Assembly: GCA_002840505.1 (NCBI GenBank)
Contig: PHBC01000001.1
Location: 767,738 to 831,737 of the forward strand
DNA from: Deltaproteobacteria bacterium HGW-Deltaproteobacteria-2
Lineage (GTDB): Bacteria > Desulfobacterota > Syntrophia > Syntrophales > Smithellaceae
Length of the DNA: 64,000 bases
Direction: 5' to 3'
Below the pieces are notes generated by a model. The model was not told where the DNA came from. It saw nothing but the letters and a program-made list of their open reading frames with translations, and searched no databases. Shown piece after piece: positions 56,923-64,000 of the stretch (positions are counted from its first letter, which is position 1; every line of letters starts with the position of its first letter). Position numbers and translations under genes: made by a program.

Positions 56923-58058
56923 TTTGTTTTCCCCTTTTCCTTTTTCATTATTTTAACAAACTGTAAAAACAAATATTCCGTATCGTGCGGCCCCGGAGCA
57001 GCTTCCGGGTGATACTGCACGCTAAACGCTTGCGGCATCTGCATTCCTTCGGATGTATTGTCATTCAAATTATGACAGGTTTTTTTCGCTTTCTTGTTAA
57101 CTGAATCCGGTACAACGACAAATCCGTGATTTTGAGAGGTAATTTCAACTCTGCCCGTATCAACATTTTTTACCGGTTGATTAATACCGCGATGGCCGAA
57201 CTTTAACTTTTCCGTATAACCGCCTATCGCCTGACCGATAATCTGATGCCCGAGACAGATACCGAATACAGGAACCTGGCCTATTACCGTGCGGGCGGCA
57301 TCTACTATATAAGGCAAAGCGGCCGGATCACCGGGGCCGTTGGAAAGTAATACTCCATCGGGTTTTAATGCCAGAATATCTTTACCGGAAGAAGAGGCCG
57401 GCAAAACCAGTACTTCACAGCCGTTATTTTCCAGGAGCCGCAAAATGTTATATTTAACGCCGCAATCGAGAACAACAACGCGCAATTTTTTAACCGGTTT
57501 CCTGGAAGGAAGGCCCGCGTGAGGAGCGCCTTTTTTCCACAAATAGGGTTTTAGACAGGTAACTTCACGGACTAAATCCCGTCCAACTAGGCCGGGGTAA
57601 GCTTGCGCCTGCGCGAGAAGCGATTGAATATCATTACTCTGAGTGGAAATAATTCCCTTCATGGAACCGGAAAGTCTTAAGCGGCGGGTTAACGCGCGCG
57701 TATCGATTCCTTCGATGCCGATTTTTCCGTAATTTTCCAGAAACGATTTTAAACTTCGTTTCATCCGCCAGTTGCTGGGAGTAGACTGATATTCTTTGAC
57801 AATAAAACCTTCGAGATGGATGCCCGCCGATTCCATATCCTCGTCATTGATTCCGTAATTGCCGACGAGAGGATAGGTCATGGTAACGATCTGGCCTTTA
57901 TAGGAGGGGTCGGTAATAACTTCCTGATAACCGGTCATGCCCGTGTTGAAAACGACTTCGCCCATAGTTTCTCCGTTTCCGGCAAAGGCAAAGCCTTCAA
58001 AAACACTGCCATCTTCCAAAACCAGTAAAGCTTTTCGTTTTTGATTCAACAGCGGCAT
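56919..58058 (-). CDS. carA: carbamoyl-phosphate synthase small subunit
   Basis: About 379 residues, the usual length, from ATG 58058 with GGGAGG at a good distance. The frame is open to 58160, but the extra 34 residues do not resemble CarA. N-terminal domain [19 protein letters not shown] (CarA opening) and the glutaminase domain with LLSNGPGDP, catalytic Cys in [10 protein letters not shown] and [11 protein letters not shown]. Supplies ammonia to CarB. It overlaps guaA and faces away from the glnN end. Confidence 0.96.
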   Translation of the reverse strand: MPLLNQKRKALLVLEDGSVFEGFAFAGNGETMGEVVFNTGMTGYQEVITDPSYKGQIVTMTYPLVGNYGINDEDMESAGIHLEGFIVKEYQSTPSNWRMKRSLKSFLENYGKIGIEGIDTRALTRRLRLSGSMKGIISTQSNDIQSLLAQAQAYPGLVGRDLVREVTCLKPYLWKKGAPHAGLPSRKPVKKLRVVVLDCGVKYNILRLLENNGCEVLVLPASSSGKDILALKPDGVLLSNGPGDPAALPYIVDAARTVIGQVPVFGICLGHQIIGQAIGGYTEKLKFGHRGINQPVKNVDTGRVEITSQNHGFVVVPDSVNKKAKKTCHNLNDNTSEGMQMPQAFSVQYHPEAAPGPHDTEYLFLQFVKIMKKEKGKTK

Positions 58059-58202
58059 TAAATTTTGCCTCCCGGCAAAAAATGGCGCGAAAGAGAAGGG
58101 CGTTGACTGCATACATACATTGAAATGGACATGGGATATTTCCTTATACTTATCTACCAAGTGCGGAGTGTCTAGCTTTTTTCCCCTGCCTAGTCAATCT
58201 TA

Positions 58203-58239
58203 AAGATAAGGGTCAGCGTGTCGCGCTGACCCTTATCTT
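58203..58239. terminator. 16-bp perfect hairpin between glnN and carA
   Basis: AAGATAAGGGTCAGCG (58203-58218), loop TGTCG, CGCTGACCCTTATCTT (58224-58239). Stable and placed right after the glnN stop, it probably ends or insulates the glnN transcript. The following sequence has only short T-runs on either strand, so it is not a textbook intrinsic terminator. Confidence 0.65.
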
Positions 58240-58252
58240 GTTTCGCTGGTCG

Positions 58253-60424
58253 TTAGCTTATAAATAGCATTTCCCAAAACTTCGGCAAAGGCCATATTTC
58301 ATCATCGACCAAAACTTCCAGAGCATCAACATATTCTCTTAGTTCATCCATCTTGGGCTTGACTTTAATGCAGAGTGTTTCTGCTTTTTTCGCTTCGTCA
58401 TGAACAGATGATGTGGCTTCAACCTTGGCCATAATTTCTTTGTTGACCGAATAAATATTATTAACCAGATCCACCACTTTCTTTAAGATTTCTGTTTCGG
58501 CGGAGACAACCGCCGCATTTCCCAGCACTTCTTTTGTGGCAAGAACCGCTTTGGCAATAGCCTTTTGATAAATAACCGCTACCGGAATCACTTGATTCAG
58601 GCAGATGTTGTTGAGGCACTTGACTTCGATTTCCAGATCCTTAATATATTTTTCCAGGTAAATAATATACCGGGAATTGAGTTCCACCTTGGAAAGAACC
58701 TGATATTTTTCAAAAAGATTGAGCGCCTTGTTGGTAATCAAGGCTTTCAGAGCCACTGGTGTTGTTTTGTTATTCGGCAGACCTCTTTTACCGGCTTCGG
58801 CTTCCCATTCTTTGGTATAGTTGTCTCCATTGAACAATATGGGCTTTATGTCTTTGATTTCGTTTTTCAAAACTTCAAAAACAGCCTGATTGATATTTTT
58901 CGCGCCTTTTGCTTTGATCTTTTCAGCCAGATAATCCAGGCTTTCCGCAACGATCGTGTTGATTACCGCGGCCGGGAAAGAAATGGATTGCGATGAACCC
59001 ACCGCCCGGAATTCAAATTTATTGCCGGTGAAGGCAAAGGGCGACGTGCGGTTACGGTCAGTATTATCTTTACTGACAATCGGCAGGGAGGAAATACCCA
59101 GATCAATAATTTCGGCGTTCGTAGCTTTGTTTACTGTGCCCTTCTCTATATTGGCCAGGATGTTTGTCAGTTGTTCGCCTAAGAAAACGGAGATGATTGC
59201 CGGGGGCGCTTCGTTAGCCCCCAGTCTGTGATCATTGGCGTATGAGGCCACCGAGGCGCGTAAAATGTCGGCGTGTTTGTAAACAGCACGCACCGTAGCA
59301 ATCAGGAACACCAGAAACTGAATATTATCTTGAGGGGTTTTGCCGGGATTCAGCAGGTTATTACCATTGTTGTCGCAAATAGACCAGTTGACGTGTTTGC
59401 CGGAACCATTGATCCGGGCAAACGGTTTTTCATGGAGCAGGGCGGCAAGGTTATGCTTCTTGGCCACTGACTTCAATGTGTCCATAACCAGTTGATTATG
59501 ATCTACGGCCAGATTGGCTTCTTCATAGACCGGCGCGATTTCAAACTGGCTGGGAGCCACTTCGTTGTGCCTTGTCTTGGCCGGAACGCCGAGCTTGAAA
59601 AGCTCTTCTTCCACATCGTGCATATAGGAGGATACTCTTTCCTTGATACTCCCGAAATACTGATCTTCCAGTTCCTGACCTTTAGCCGGAGGGGCACCAA
59701 CAACTGTGCGGCCTCCCAGAACGAGATCCTGACGTTTGAAAAAATAATCCATATCGATCAGGAAATATTCCTGCTCCGGGCCCAGATTCGAATAAACTTT
59801 TTTGACATTTTTTGCGCCCAGCAGTTTGAGCATGTTTACGGCGCTTTTGCTTACCGCACGGCTCGATCGCAACAACGGGGTCTTTTTATCCAGTGCTTCG
59901 CCGGTATAAGAAATAAAAGCTGTAGGAATGCACAAAGTTGTAGAAATACCATTTCTCTTAATGAAAGCCGGAGAAGACATATCCCAGGCAGTGTAACCTC
60001 TCGCTTCAAATGTCGCGCGAATACCTCCCGATGGGAAGCTCGATGCGTCCGGTTCGCCCTGAACCAGTTGTTTTCCGGAAAATCTCTCCACAACCTCGCC
60101 AATTCCTGATGGGTCGGCAAAGGCATCGTGTTTTTCCGCTGTGATTCCGGTCATTGGCTGAAACCAGTGAGCAAAGTGAGTGGCACTCTTTTCAATAGCC
60201 CATTCTTTCATAGCATGAGCGATTATATTAGCTGTTTCGGCATCAAGAGTTTTATCTTCATTGATTGCCTCCATCAGTTTTTTAAATGTGTCTTTGGGCA
60301 GCTTTTCTTTCATCACCTTATGACTGAAGGTGTCTTCACCATAATATTCAGATACCGGAACGAATTTCTCCTTTTCGATGGTGTAATTCCTCTCCGATGC
60401 TATTACTGGTTTCGATTTTTTCAT
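58253..60424 (-). CDS. glnN: glutamine synthetase type III
   Basis: A protein of about 723 residues, the length of GSIII (GlnN), much longer than GSI. Seen are the ATP- and glutamate-site blocks NLGPEQEYFLID, RHNEVAPSQFEIAPVYEEAN (read at its ends), INGSGKHVNWS and DRNRTSPFAFTGNKFEFR (read at its ends). Incorporates ammonia into glutamine. ATG 60424 has GGAGG immediately upstream; a Met five codons earlier does not. A sigma-54-type promoter with correct spacing lies 40 bp upstream, so control by nitrogen status is likely. GSIII is found in anaerobes and cyanobacteria. Confidence 0.95.
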   Translation of the reverse strand: MKKSKPVIASERNYTIEKEKFVPVSEYYGEDTFSHKVMKEKLPKDTFKKLMEAINEDKTLDAETANIIAHAMKEWAIEKSATHFAHWFQPMTGITAEKHDAFADPSGIGEVVERFSGKQLVQGEPDASSFPSGGIRATFEARGYTAWDMSSPAFIKRNGISTTLCIPTAFISYTGEALDKKTPLLRSSRAVSKSAVNMLKLLGAKNVKKVYSNLGPEQEYFLIDMDYFFKRQDLVLGGRTVVGAPPAKGQELEDQYFGSIKERVSSYMHDVEEELFKLGVPAKTRHNEVAPSQFEIAPVYEEANLAVDHNQLVMDTLKSVAKKHNLAALLHEKPFARINGSGKHVNWSICDNNGNNLLNPGKTPQDNIQFLVFLIATVRAVYKHADILRASVASYANDHRLGANEAPPAIISVFLGEQLTNILANIEKGTVNKATNAEIIDLGISSLPIVSKDNTDRNRTSPFAFTGNKFEFRAVGSSQSISFPAAVINTIVAESLDYLAEKIKAKGAKNINQAVFEVLKNEIKDIKPILFNGDNYTKEWEAEAGKRGLPNNKTTPVALKALITNKALNLFEKYQVLSKVELNSRYIIYLEKYIKDLEIEVKCLNNICLNQVIPVAVIYQKAIAKAVLATKEVLGNAAVVSAETEILKKVVDLVNNIYSVNKEIMAKVEATSSVHDEAKKAETLCIKVKPKMDELREYVDALEVLVDDEIWPLPKFWEMLFIS

Positions 60425-60463
60425 AATTCCTCCATTCATCTTTTTAAAATATGATTGGCTTAG

Positions 60464-60479
60464 TGCGAAAAATATGCCA
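60464..60479 (-). promoter_or_regulatory. sigma-54-type promoter for glnN
   Basis: Minus strand TGGCATATTTTTCGCA: GG at -24 and GC at -12 with the exact 12-base offset. It differs from TGGCAC-N5-TTGCA at two positions. The start of transcription would fall near 60453, leaving a 29-base leader with GGAGG before ATG 60424. Confidence 0.55.
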
Positions 60480-60498
60480 TGCCATATACTGTGAGTAC

Positions 60499-60526
60499 AT
60501 TATAACAATTCGCAGCCGTTCGTCCA
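60499..60526 (-). promoter_or_regulatory. possible sigma-70 promoter for glnN
   Basis: Minus strand TGGACG (60521-60526), 16-bp spacer, TATAAT (60499-60504). The -10 is perfect and the -35 moderate. It would provide basal expression upstream of the sigma-54 site. Confidence 0.4.
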
Positions 60527-60562
60527 CTTTAATATTGGCAATTATGGAACAAAATCTGCTTG

Positions 60563-60593
60563 ATCTTGATTAAGATTTGCTGTAAATTCAGCA
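60563..60593. promoter_or_regulatory. paired inverted repeats between divergent sigma-54 promoters
   Basis: ATCTT-GATT-AAGAT (60563-60576) and TGCTG-TAAATT-CAGCA (60578-60593) lie side by side, about 100 bp from the glnN -24/-12 site and about 180 bp from the opposite one. The second has TGC-N10-GCA, close to the TGC-N11-GCA core of NtrC sites. This is a plausible place for an enhancer-binding protein serving both promoters. The rest of the 430-bp gap has no gene. Confidence 0.4.
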
Positions 60594-60765
60594 TGTCAGT
60601 ATTTAAAAATGAAACAATAATGTATTATAAGTGCAGCAAAAAAACAAATTTGTAACATTATATTTGTTAGTCGTTTAAGGATTTTTCTTCCAGCATTTAA
60701 TTTTCTAGAAAATTATTCACCTTGTTCTTCCATTATAAGCGGTTCCTTCATTTAGTCTTAGTCAT

Positions 60766-60781
60766 TGGCATCCATTTTGCT
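60766..60781 (+). promoter_or_regulatory. sigma-54-type promoter for the FAD-oxidase / GltB-like pair
   Basis: TGGCATCCATTTTGCT: TGGCA and TTGCT elements match the -24/-12 consensus apart from one base, with GG and GC at the right offset. Predicted start near 60792, about 60 bp before ATG 60855. Confidence 0.6.
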
Positions 60782-60854
60782 GTTAATACATTTCCGGATA
60801 CATATGTAAACAAAGTTTCACCATTAATATAGTAACGGAAGAGAAAGACAAGAC

Positions 60855-62705
60855 ATGAATCTGGCAGAAGAATTCAAAAAAATCGCTGGTGATATTAAAA
60901 TTATCGCCAAAGAAGAAGAAAAAGAAATGTATAGTCATGATATTGGAGATGTTCCCACAATCATGACTAAAACATTTTTTCAAATACAACCTGATTTTGT
61001 CGTACAGCCTAAAAGCGCCGAAGAGATCAAAAAAGTGCTGGAATTTGCCAATGAAAAAAAAGTGCCGATTATACCGCGAGGCGCCGCATCATGGGGATTC
61101 GGTGGCGTAATTCCGACAAACGGGGGAATAGTTGTCGATTTATCGCCCTTTAGAAAAATCATCTATCTTAATAAAGGACAAAAAACCGTTACGGTGGAAG
61201 CAGGCGCCAGATGGAGCGATATTGACATTCTGGCCAAAAGAGTAGGCCTTTGTCTGATGACTTACCCGTCAAGCAAGTTCTCGACGGTTGCCGGCTGGAT
61301 TGCCACAGGCGGTTACGGAATCAACAGTTTTCGCTATGGCCACCTGGCCAATCAGATTGTATCCATGACAGTTATAACGCCGTCCGGTGAGTCTCAAAAG
61401 ATTACCCCCAATGATCCTGATTTTGAGTATTTCGTTTCTACCGAAGGTGAATTTGGAATTATTGTCGAAATAAACCTGAAACTACGTGATGTCCCCCAGG
61501 ATTCTTATCCACATCTGTTCTATTTTGAAAACGACAAAGCCGCCTTTGGATTTATTGAAAAATTTGTCAAATCAGAAAACGCAGATGCACCGAAACCTAA
61601 TACAATTCGTTTTCTTGACGAGAATCATTTAAATGACATCAACGAGATGATGCATTCGAAGGTATTTAAAAAAAGCGCCGCCGTGCTGATGGACTTGGAC
61701 AACCCTGAAGAAGATAAGAAGTTTTTAAAAATTATCGAGCAAAGCGGCAATATTGAAGAAGCGCCTCGCTATGTTGCCAGTTATTTATGGAATGAGCGGC
61801 TTTTCGGCATGAAAACAAAACGTCTCGGACCATCGATTCTGAGCAGTGAAAGTATTATACCCATAGAGTCGGCAGCGGATTTTATTGCCAAAGCAAAAAA
61901 ACTGGGATCGAATTTCGGCGTGGAAATATTCATTGATTCTCAGATTATTAATACCAAAATGGCTTTGATCATGACCAATTATCTTTGCGATTCCAGAAGG
62001 TATAAATATTATATCGATTTACCTCTGGCCATGATGCTGATCAAGACGGCTGTTTCCATGGGAGCAGAGCCCTATGGGCTGGGCATTTGGAATGCGGGCT
62101 TTATTAATTATCTGTATAATAGCGAAAAGAAACAAAAACTTCTGGCCTACAAAGCCCAGATTGATCCCAATAATATTATGAATCCGGGTAAGTTCTTCAG
62201 GATTAAATCAAAGTTTTTCAATATTCCGGCAATTATTTTCCGTCCGGCCATTTTTAACTTTTCCATCAAGCTGTTAATTCTCTTCTCTCCCGTTATCGGG
62301 AAAATAGCAACGATAACTTTGGGTGAAATGAAGAAGGTCGACAGTCTTGATTATGAGCTGACCACTCATGCCTGCGCCAAATGCGGAAACTGCATTGCGG
62401 TATGCCCGGCATATCTGGTCACCGGAAATGAAGCAGTTACCGCGAAAGGAAAAATTGCTCTTGCCAAAAAACTTATTGAAGGCAAGCCGGTAACTAAAGA
62501 AGAAGCAGAAAACGTATTTATGTGCATGCATTGCAAAGGTTGTGAAGAAATATGCCAAACCAATCTGGAATTGATGATGCTCTGGGATGCACTGGAAAAA
62601 AGGATAGAGGGTAACTTTGGCCGTCCCGAAGAAAAGATCAATGAATTCCTTAAAAAGGTTGATGATAGCAAAGATTATTGGGAAATGGTGGATCGGAATA
62701 ACTGA
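60855..62705 (+). CDS. FAD-linked oxidase fused to 4Fe-4S ferredoxin domain (GlcD/GlpC-like)
   Basis: A 616-residue flavoprotein. FAD-binding PCMH domain at about residues 45-220 (VPIIPRGAASWGFGGVIPTN, then TVAGWIATGGYGINSFRYG), FAD-oxidase C-terminal domain to about 450, a hydrophobic stretch (about 460-490), then two four-Cys clusters, CAKCGNCIAVCP and CMHCKGCEEIC. This is GlcD plus the ferredoxin part of GlcF/GlpC, without the CCG heterodisulfide-type domains. It would oxidise a 2-hydroxy acid or similar and pass electrons to an Fe-S chain. The substrate is unknown. It is followed 45 bp later by the GltB-like gene and headed by a sigma-54-type promoter, so nitrogen control is suspected. 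Confidence 0.88.
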   Translation: MNLAEEFKKIAGDIKIIAKEEEKEMYSHDIGDVPTIMTKTFFQIQPDFVVQPKSAEEIKKVLEFANEKKVPIIPRGAASWGFGGVIPTNGGIVVDLSPFRKIIYLNKGQKTVTVEAGARWSDIDILAKRVGLCLMTYPSSKFSTVAGWIATGGYGINSFRYGHLANQIVSMTVITPSGESQKITPNDPDFEYFVSTEGEFGIIVEINLKLRDVPQDSYPHLFYFENDKAAFGFIEKFVKSENADAPKPNTIRFLDENHLNDINEMMHSKVFKKSAAVLMDLDNPEEDKKFLKIIEQSGNIEEAPRYVASYLWNERLFGMKTKRLGPSILSSESIIPIESAADFIAKAKKLGSNFGVEIFIDSQIINTKMALIMTNYLCDSRRYKYYIDLPLAMMLIKTAVSMGAEPYGLGIWNAGFINYLYNSEKKQKLLAYKAQIDPNNIMNPGKFFRIKSKFFNIPAIIFRPAIFNFSIKLLILFSPVIGKIATITLGEMKKVDSLDYELTTHACAKCGNCIAVCPAYLVTGNEAVTAKGKIALAKKLIEGKPVTKEEAENVFMCMHCKGCEEICQTNLELMMLWDALEKRIEGNFGRPEEKINEFLKKVDDSKDYWEMVDRNN

Positions 62706-62750
62706 ACCACCTTATATTAAATTTATTATTTAAAAGGCGAATTAAGGACT

Positions 62751-64000
62751 ATGCCAAAAAAATATCACATTCACCCTAAAGTAACGCCGCTTAATCTGGA
62801 TTACGTTTTCAAATTCAGAATTGAACGCGGAGAAAACTGCATCAATTGCGGCAAGTGCACCAAAGTGTGCATTTATGAAGCGCACAAACGGGGCAAAGGC
62901 GGCGATTCGCGCAAAATGGCCGACCCGAACACGATGGTTTGCCGAAACTGCTTCCGCTGTATTCAGGAATGTCCCCGGGGAGCGCTGGAAAAATCTCTGG
63001 ATAAAGACTTTCTAAATATCGGTGGTTCCTACTGGAAATCCGATATGTTTATTACTTTATGGAAACAGGCGGAGGATGGTAAGGTTCCGGTTACCGGCGC
63101 CGGTTATCGCGGTCCTTTTACCGGACCGGGATTCGACAGCATGTGGACCGATATGTCGGAAATCGTTCGTCCAACACGAGATGGAATCCATGGACGGGAA
63201 TATATCAGCACATCCGTTGAACTGGGCAGAAAGCTCAATCACCTGACCTTTGATGATTGCGGAAAGTTACTGTCGAAAATTCATGATACCATTGATATTC
63301 CGATTCCTATCATTTTTGATTTCCCTCAGGATAATTTGAGCCACAATGTGAAAATAGCCATTGTGAGAGCGGCAGCGGAACTCAACACCTGTGTCGTATT
63401 ATCTGCGGATCGTATTGCAGCGGACTTAAAGAAATATACTAAAAACATCATTCCGTTAATTTCCCATAAAGAAATTGATAAGCATCAGGCCTTGATCAAG
63501 AGCGTAAGAATGGTGGCGATTGATTATAATGATGAAGTTTTAAGTGCCTTGCCGGTGCTGCAGGAGAAAATTAAGAAAATAAATAATGTGCTGACTATCG
63601 TTCGAGTTCCGGCAACGAATGCCGTGGAAGCCCTGGTTTCCAAGCTGGCGCAAAGCGGCGCGGAGATTATTCATGTCGTGGCCGATTACCGCGGGATGGA
63701 GCACGGTTCATCCAACGCAGATCAGCGTCTGGCCAAGGATATTATCCGTGCAGTGCATCTGAAGCTTGTAGAAGAAAGAATTCGCGACGAGGTTACCATT
63801 ATCTTTTCCGGCGGAATCGCCATGGCCGAACATGTGCCTAAGGCAATGATCTGCGGCGCTGATTTAACAGCGATCGATCTACCCCTCCTGATCGCGCTGG
63901 GCGCCAGATTATACGAAGAACCGGAAAAGATACTGGTATTCCCCGAAGCACTGGAAAAAATCACAGCGCGAATTGTAATGCAAAGAATCATCAACCTCAT
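62751..64000 (+). CDS. glutamate synthase-like FMN-domain protein with N-terminal ferredoxin (partial)
   Basis: Open from ATG 62751 to the window edge, 416 residues seen. The N-terminus has two four-Cys clusters (CINCGKCTKVC and CRNCFRCIQECP). The rest resembles the FMN-binding central domain of glutamate synthase large subunits: EYISTSVELGRKL, DFPQDNLSHNVK, VADYRGMEHGSSNADQRLAKD and FSGGIAMAEHVPKAMICGAD (each read at its key parts). No amidotransferase domain precedes it, so it is not a normal GltB. Such stand-alone FMN/Fe-S forms are common in anaerobes. Co-directional with the FAD-linked oxidase gene and probably on the same transcript. Whether it makes glutamate or uses another substrate is unknown; the C-terminus lies outside the window. 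Confidence 0.85.
   Translation, partial: MPKKYHIHPKVTPLNLDYVFKFRIERGENCINCGKCTKVCIYEAHKRGKGGDSRKMADPNTMVCRNCFRCIQECPRGALEKSLDKDFLNIGGSYWKSDMFITLWKQAEDGKVPVTGAGYRGPFTGPGFDSMWTDMSEIVRPTRDGIHGREYISTSVELGRKLNHLTFDDCGKLLSKIHDTIDIPIPIIFDFPQDNLSHNVKIAIVRAAAELNTCVVLSADRIAADLKKYTKNIIPLISHKEIDKHQALIKSVRMVAIDYNDEVLSALPVLQEKIKKINNVLTIVRVPATNAVEALVSKLAQSGAEIIHVVADYRGMEHGSSNADQRLAKDIIRAVHLKLVEERIRDEVTIIFSGGIAMAEHVPKAMICGADLTAIDLPLLIALGARLYEEPEKILVFPEALEKITARIVMQRIINL

Noticed and set aside
58059-58160. 34-residue extension of carA
   Set aside because: It does not resemble CarA, and ATG 58058 has a GGGAGG site.

Overview
The window reads as part of the chromosome of an anaerobic, Gram-negative bacterium of the Desulfobacterota ('Deltaproteobacteria') type, most likely near Syntrophales (Smithella/Syntrophus-like). 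This is inference. It rests on the mixture of type III glutamine synthetase, many 4Fe-4S and flavoprotein electron carriers, a lone acyl-CoA synthetase (NDP-forming) alpha subunit, a B12 uptake locus with outer-membrane receptor, RND and TolC envelope genes, sigma-54-type promoters and the kind of intergenic palindromes seen. Base composition is moderate. The AT-richest parts are 28.6-30.7 kb and 48.2-49.9 kb.

Layout. 0-2 kb: the end of an unidentified gene and a polytopic membrane protein. 2-6 kb: an hrpA helicase gene split by a frameshifting deletion. 6-19.4 kb (minus strand): a long co-directional run. It starts with an Rrf2 regulator, then mnmA and methionine/cysteine synthesis (metY-cysK-metX-metW), then a TetR regulator, a MOSC protein, a YtkA-like protein and a CusCBA-type metal efflux system. 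19.5-24.1 kb: acyl-CoA synthetase alpha subunit, TPR lipoprotein, an exported amidohydrolase and a PilZ protein. 24.3-27.8 kb (plus strand): a compact operon of unassigned function (one-helix micro-protein, nitrilase-family hydrolase, Tat-exported flavodoxin-ferredoxin, small membrane protein, unknown protein). 28-34 kb: nth, a membrane-anchored WD40 protein, an MBL hydrolase, secG, tRNA-Leu(GAG), an AhpD-like protein and RNase D. 34-39.2 kb: a vitamin B12 uptake locus (btuC-btuD, cobalamin riboswitch, btuB-btuF). 39.4-46.4 kb: a ferredoxin-domain protein, a MoxR/DUF58/DUF4129 cluster and an acyl-CoA synthetase. 46.4-49.9 kb: a RelE/YefM toxin-antitoxin pair, DUF5329, a lipoprotein hydrolase and two unknown lipoproteins. 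49.9-58.1 kb (minus): purF, carB, guaA and carA. 58.2-64 kb: glnN (GSIII) diverging from an FAD-linked oxidase/ferredoxin gene and a glutamate-synthase-like FMN protein that runs off the window.

Two things stand out. (1) A DUF559 (Vsr-like) endonuclease gene at 51.4-51.8 kb is bracketed by inverted GGGAGGGG-type hairpins. A gene-less element of the same layout (hairpin-linker-spacer-inverted linker-hairpin) lies at 9.24 kb and a related one at 15.33 kb. This looks like an endonuclease paired with its own REPIN/MITE-like palindromes. (2) The 430-bp region between glnN and the FAD-oxidase/GltB-like pair carries two divergent sigma-54-type -24/-12 sequences with inverted repeats between them, suggesting nitrogen-responsive co-control of GSIII and an uncharacterised redox pair. 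The 24.3-27.8 kb operon is a third candidate for an undescribed pathway.

Starts were chosen by visible ribosome-binding sites where the longest frame looked wrong. Family assignments come from motif recognition without database searches.
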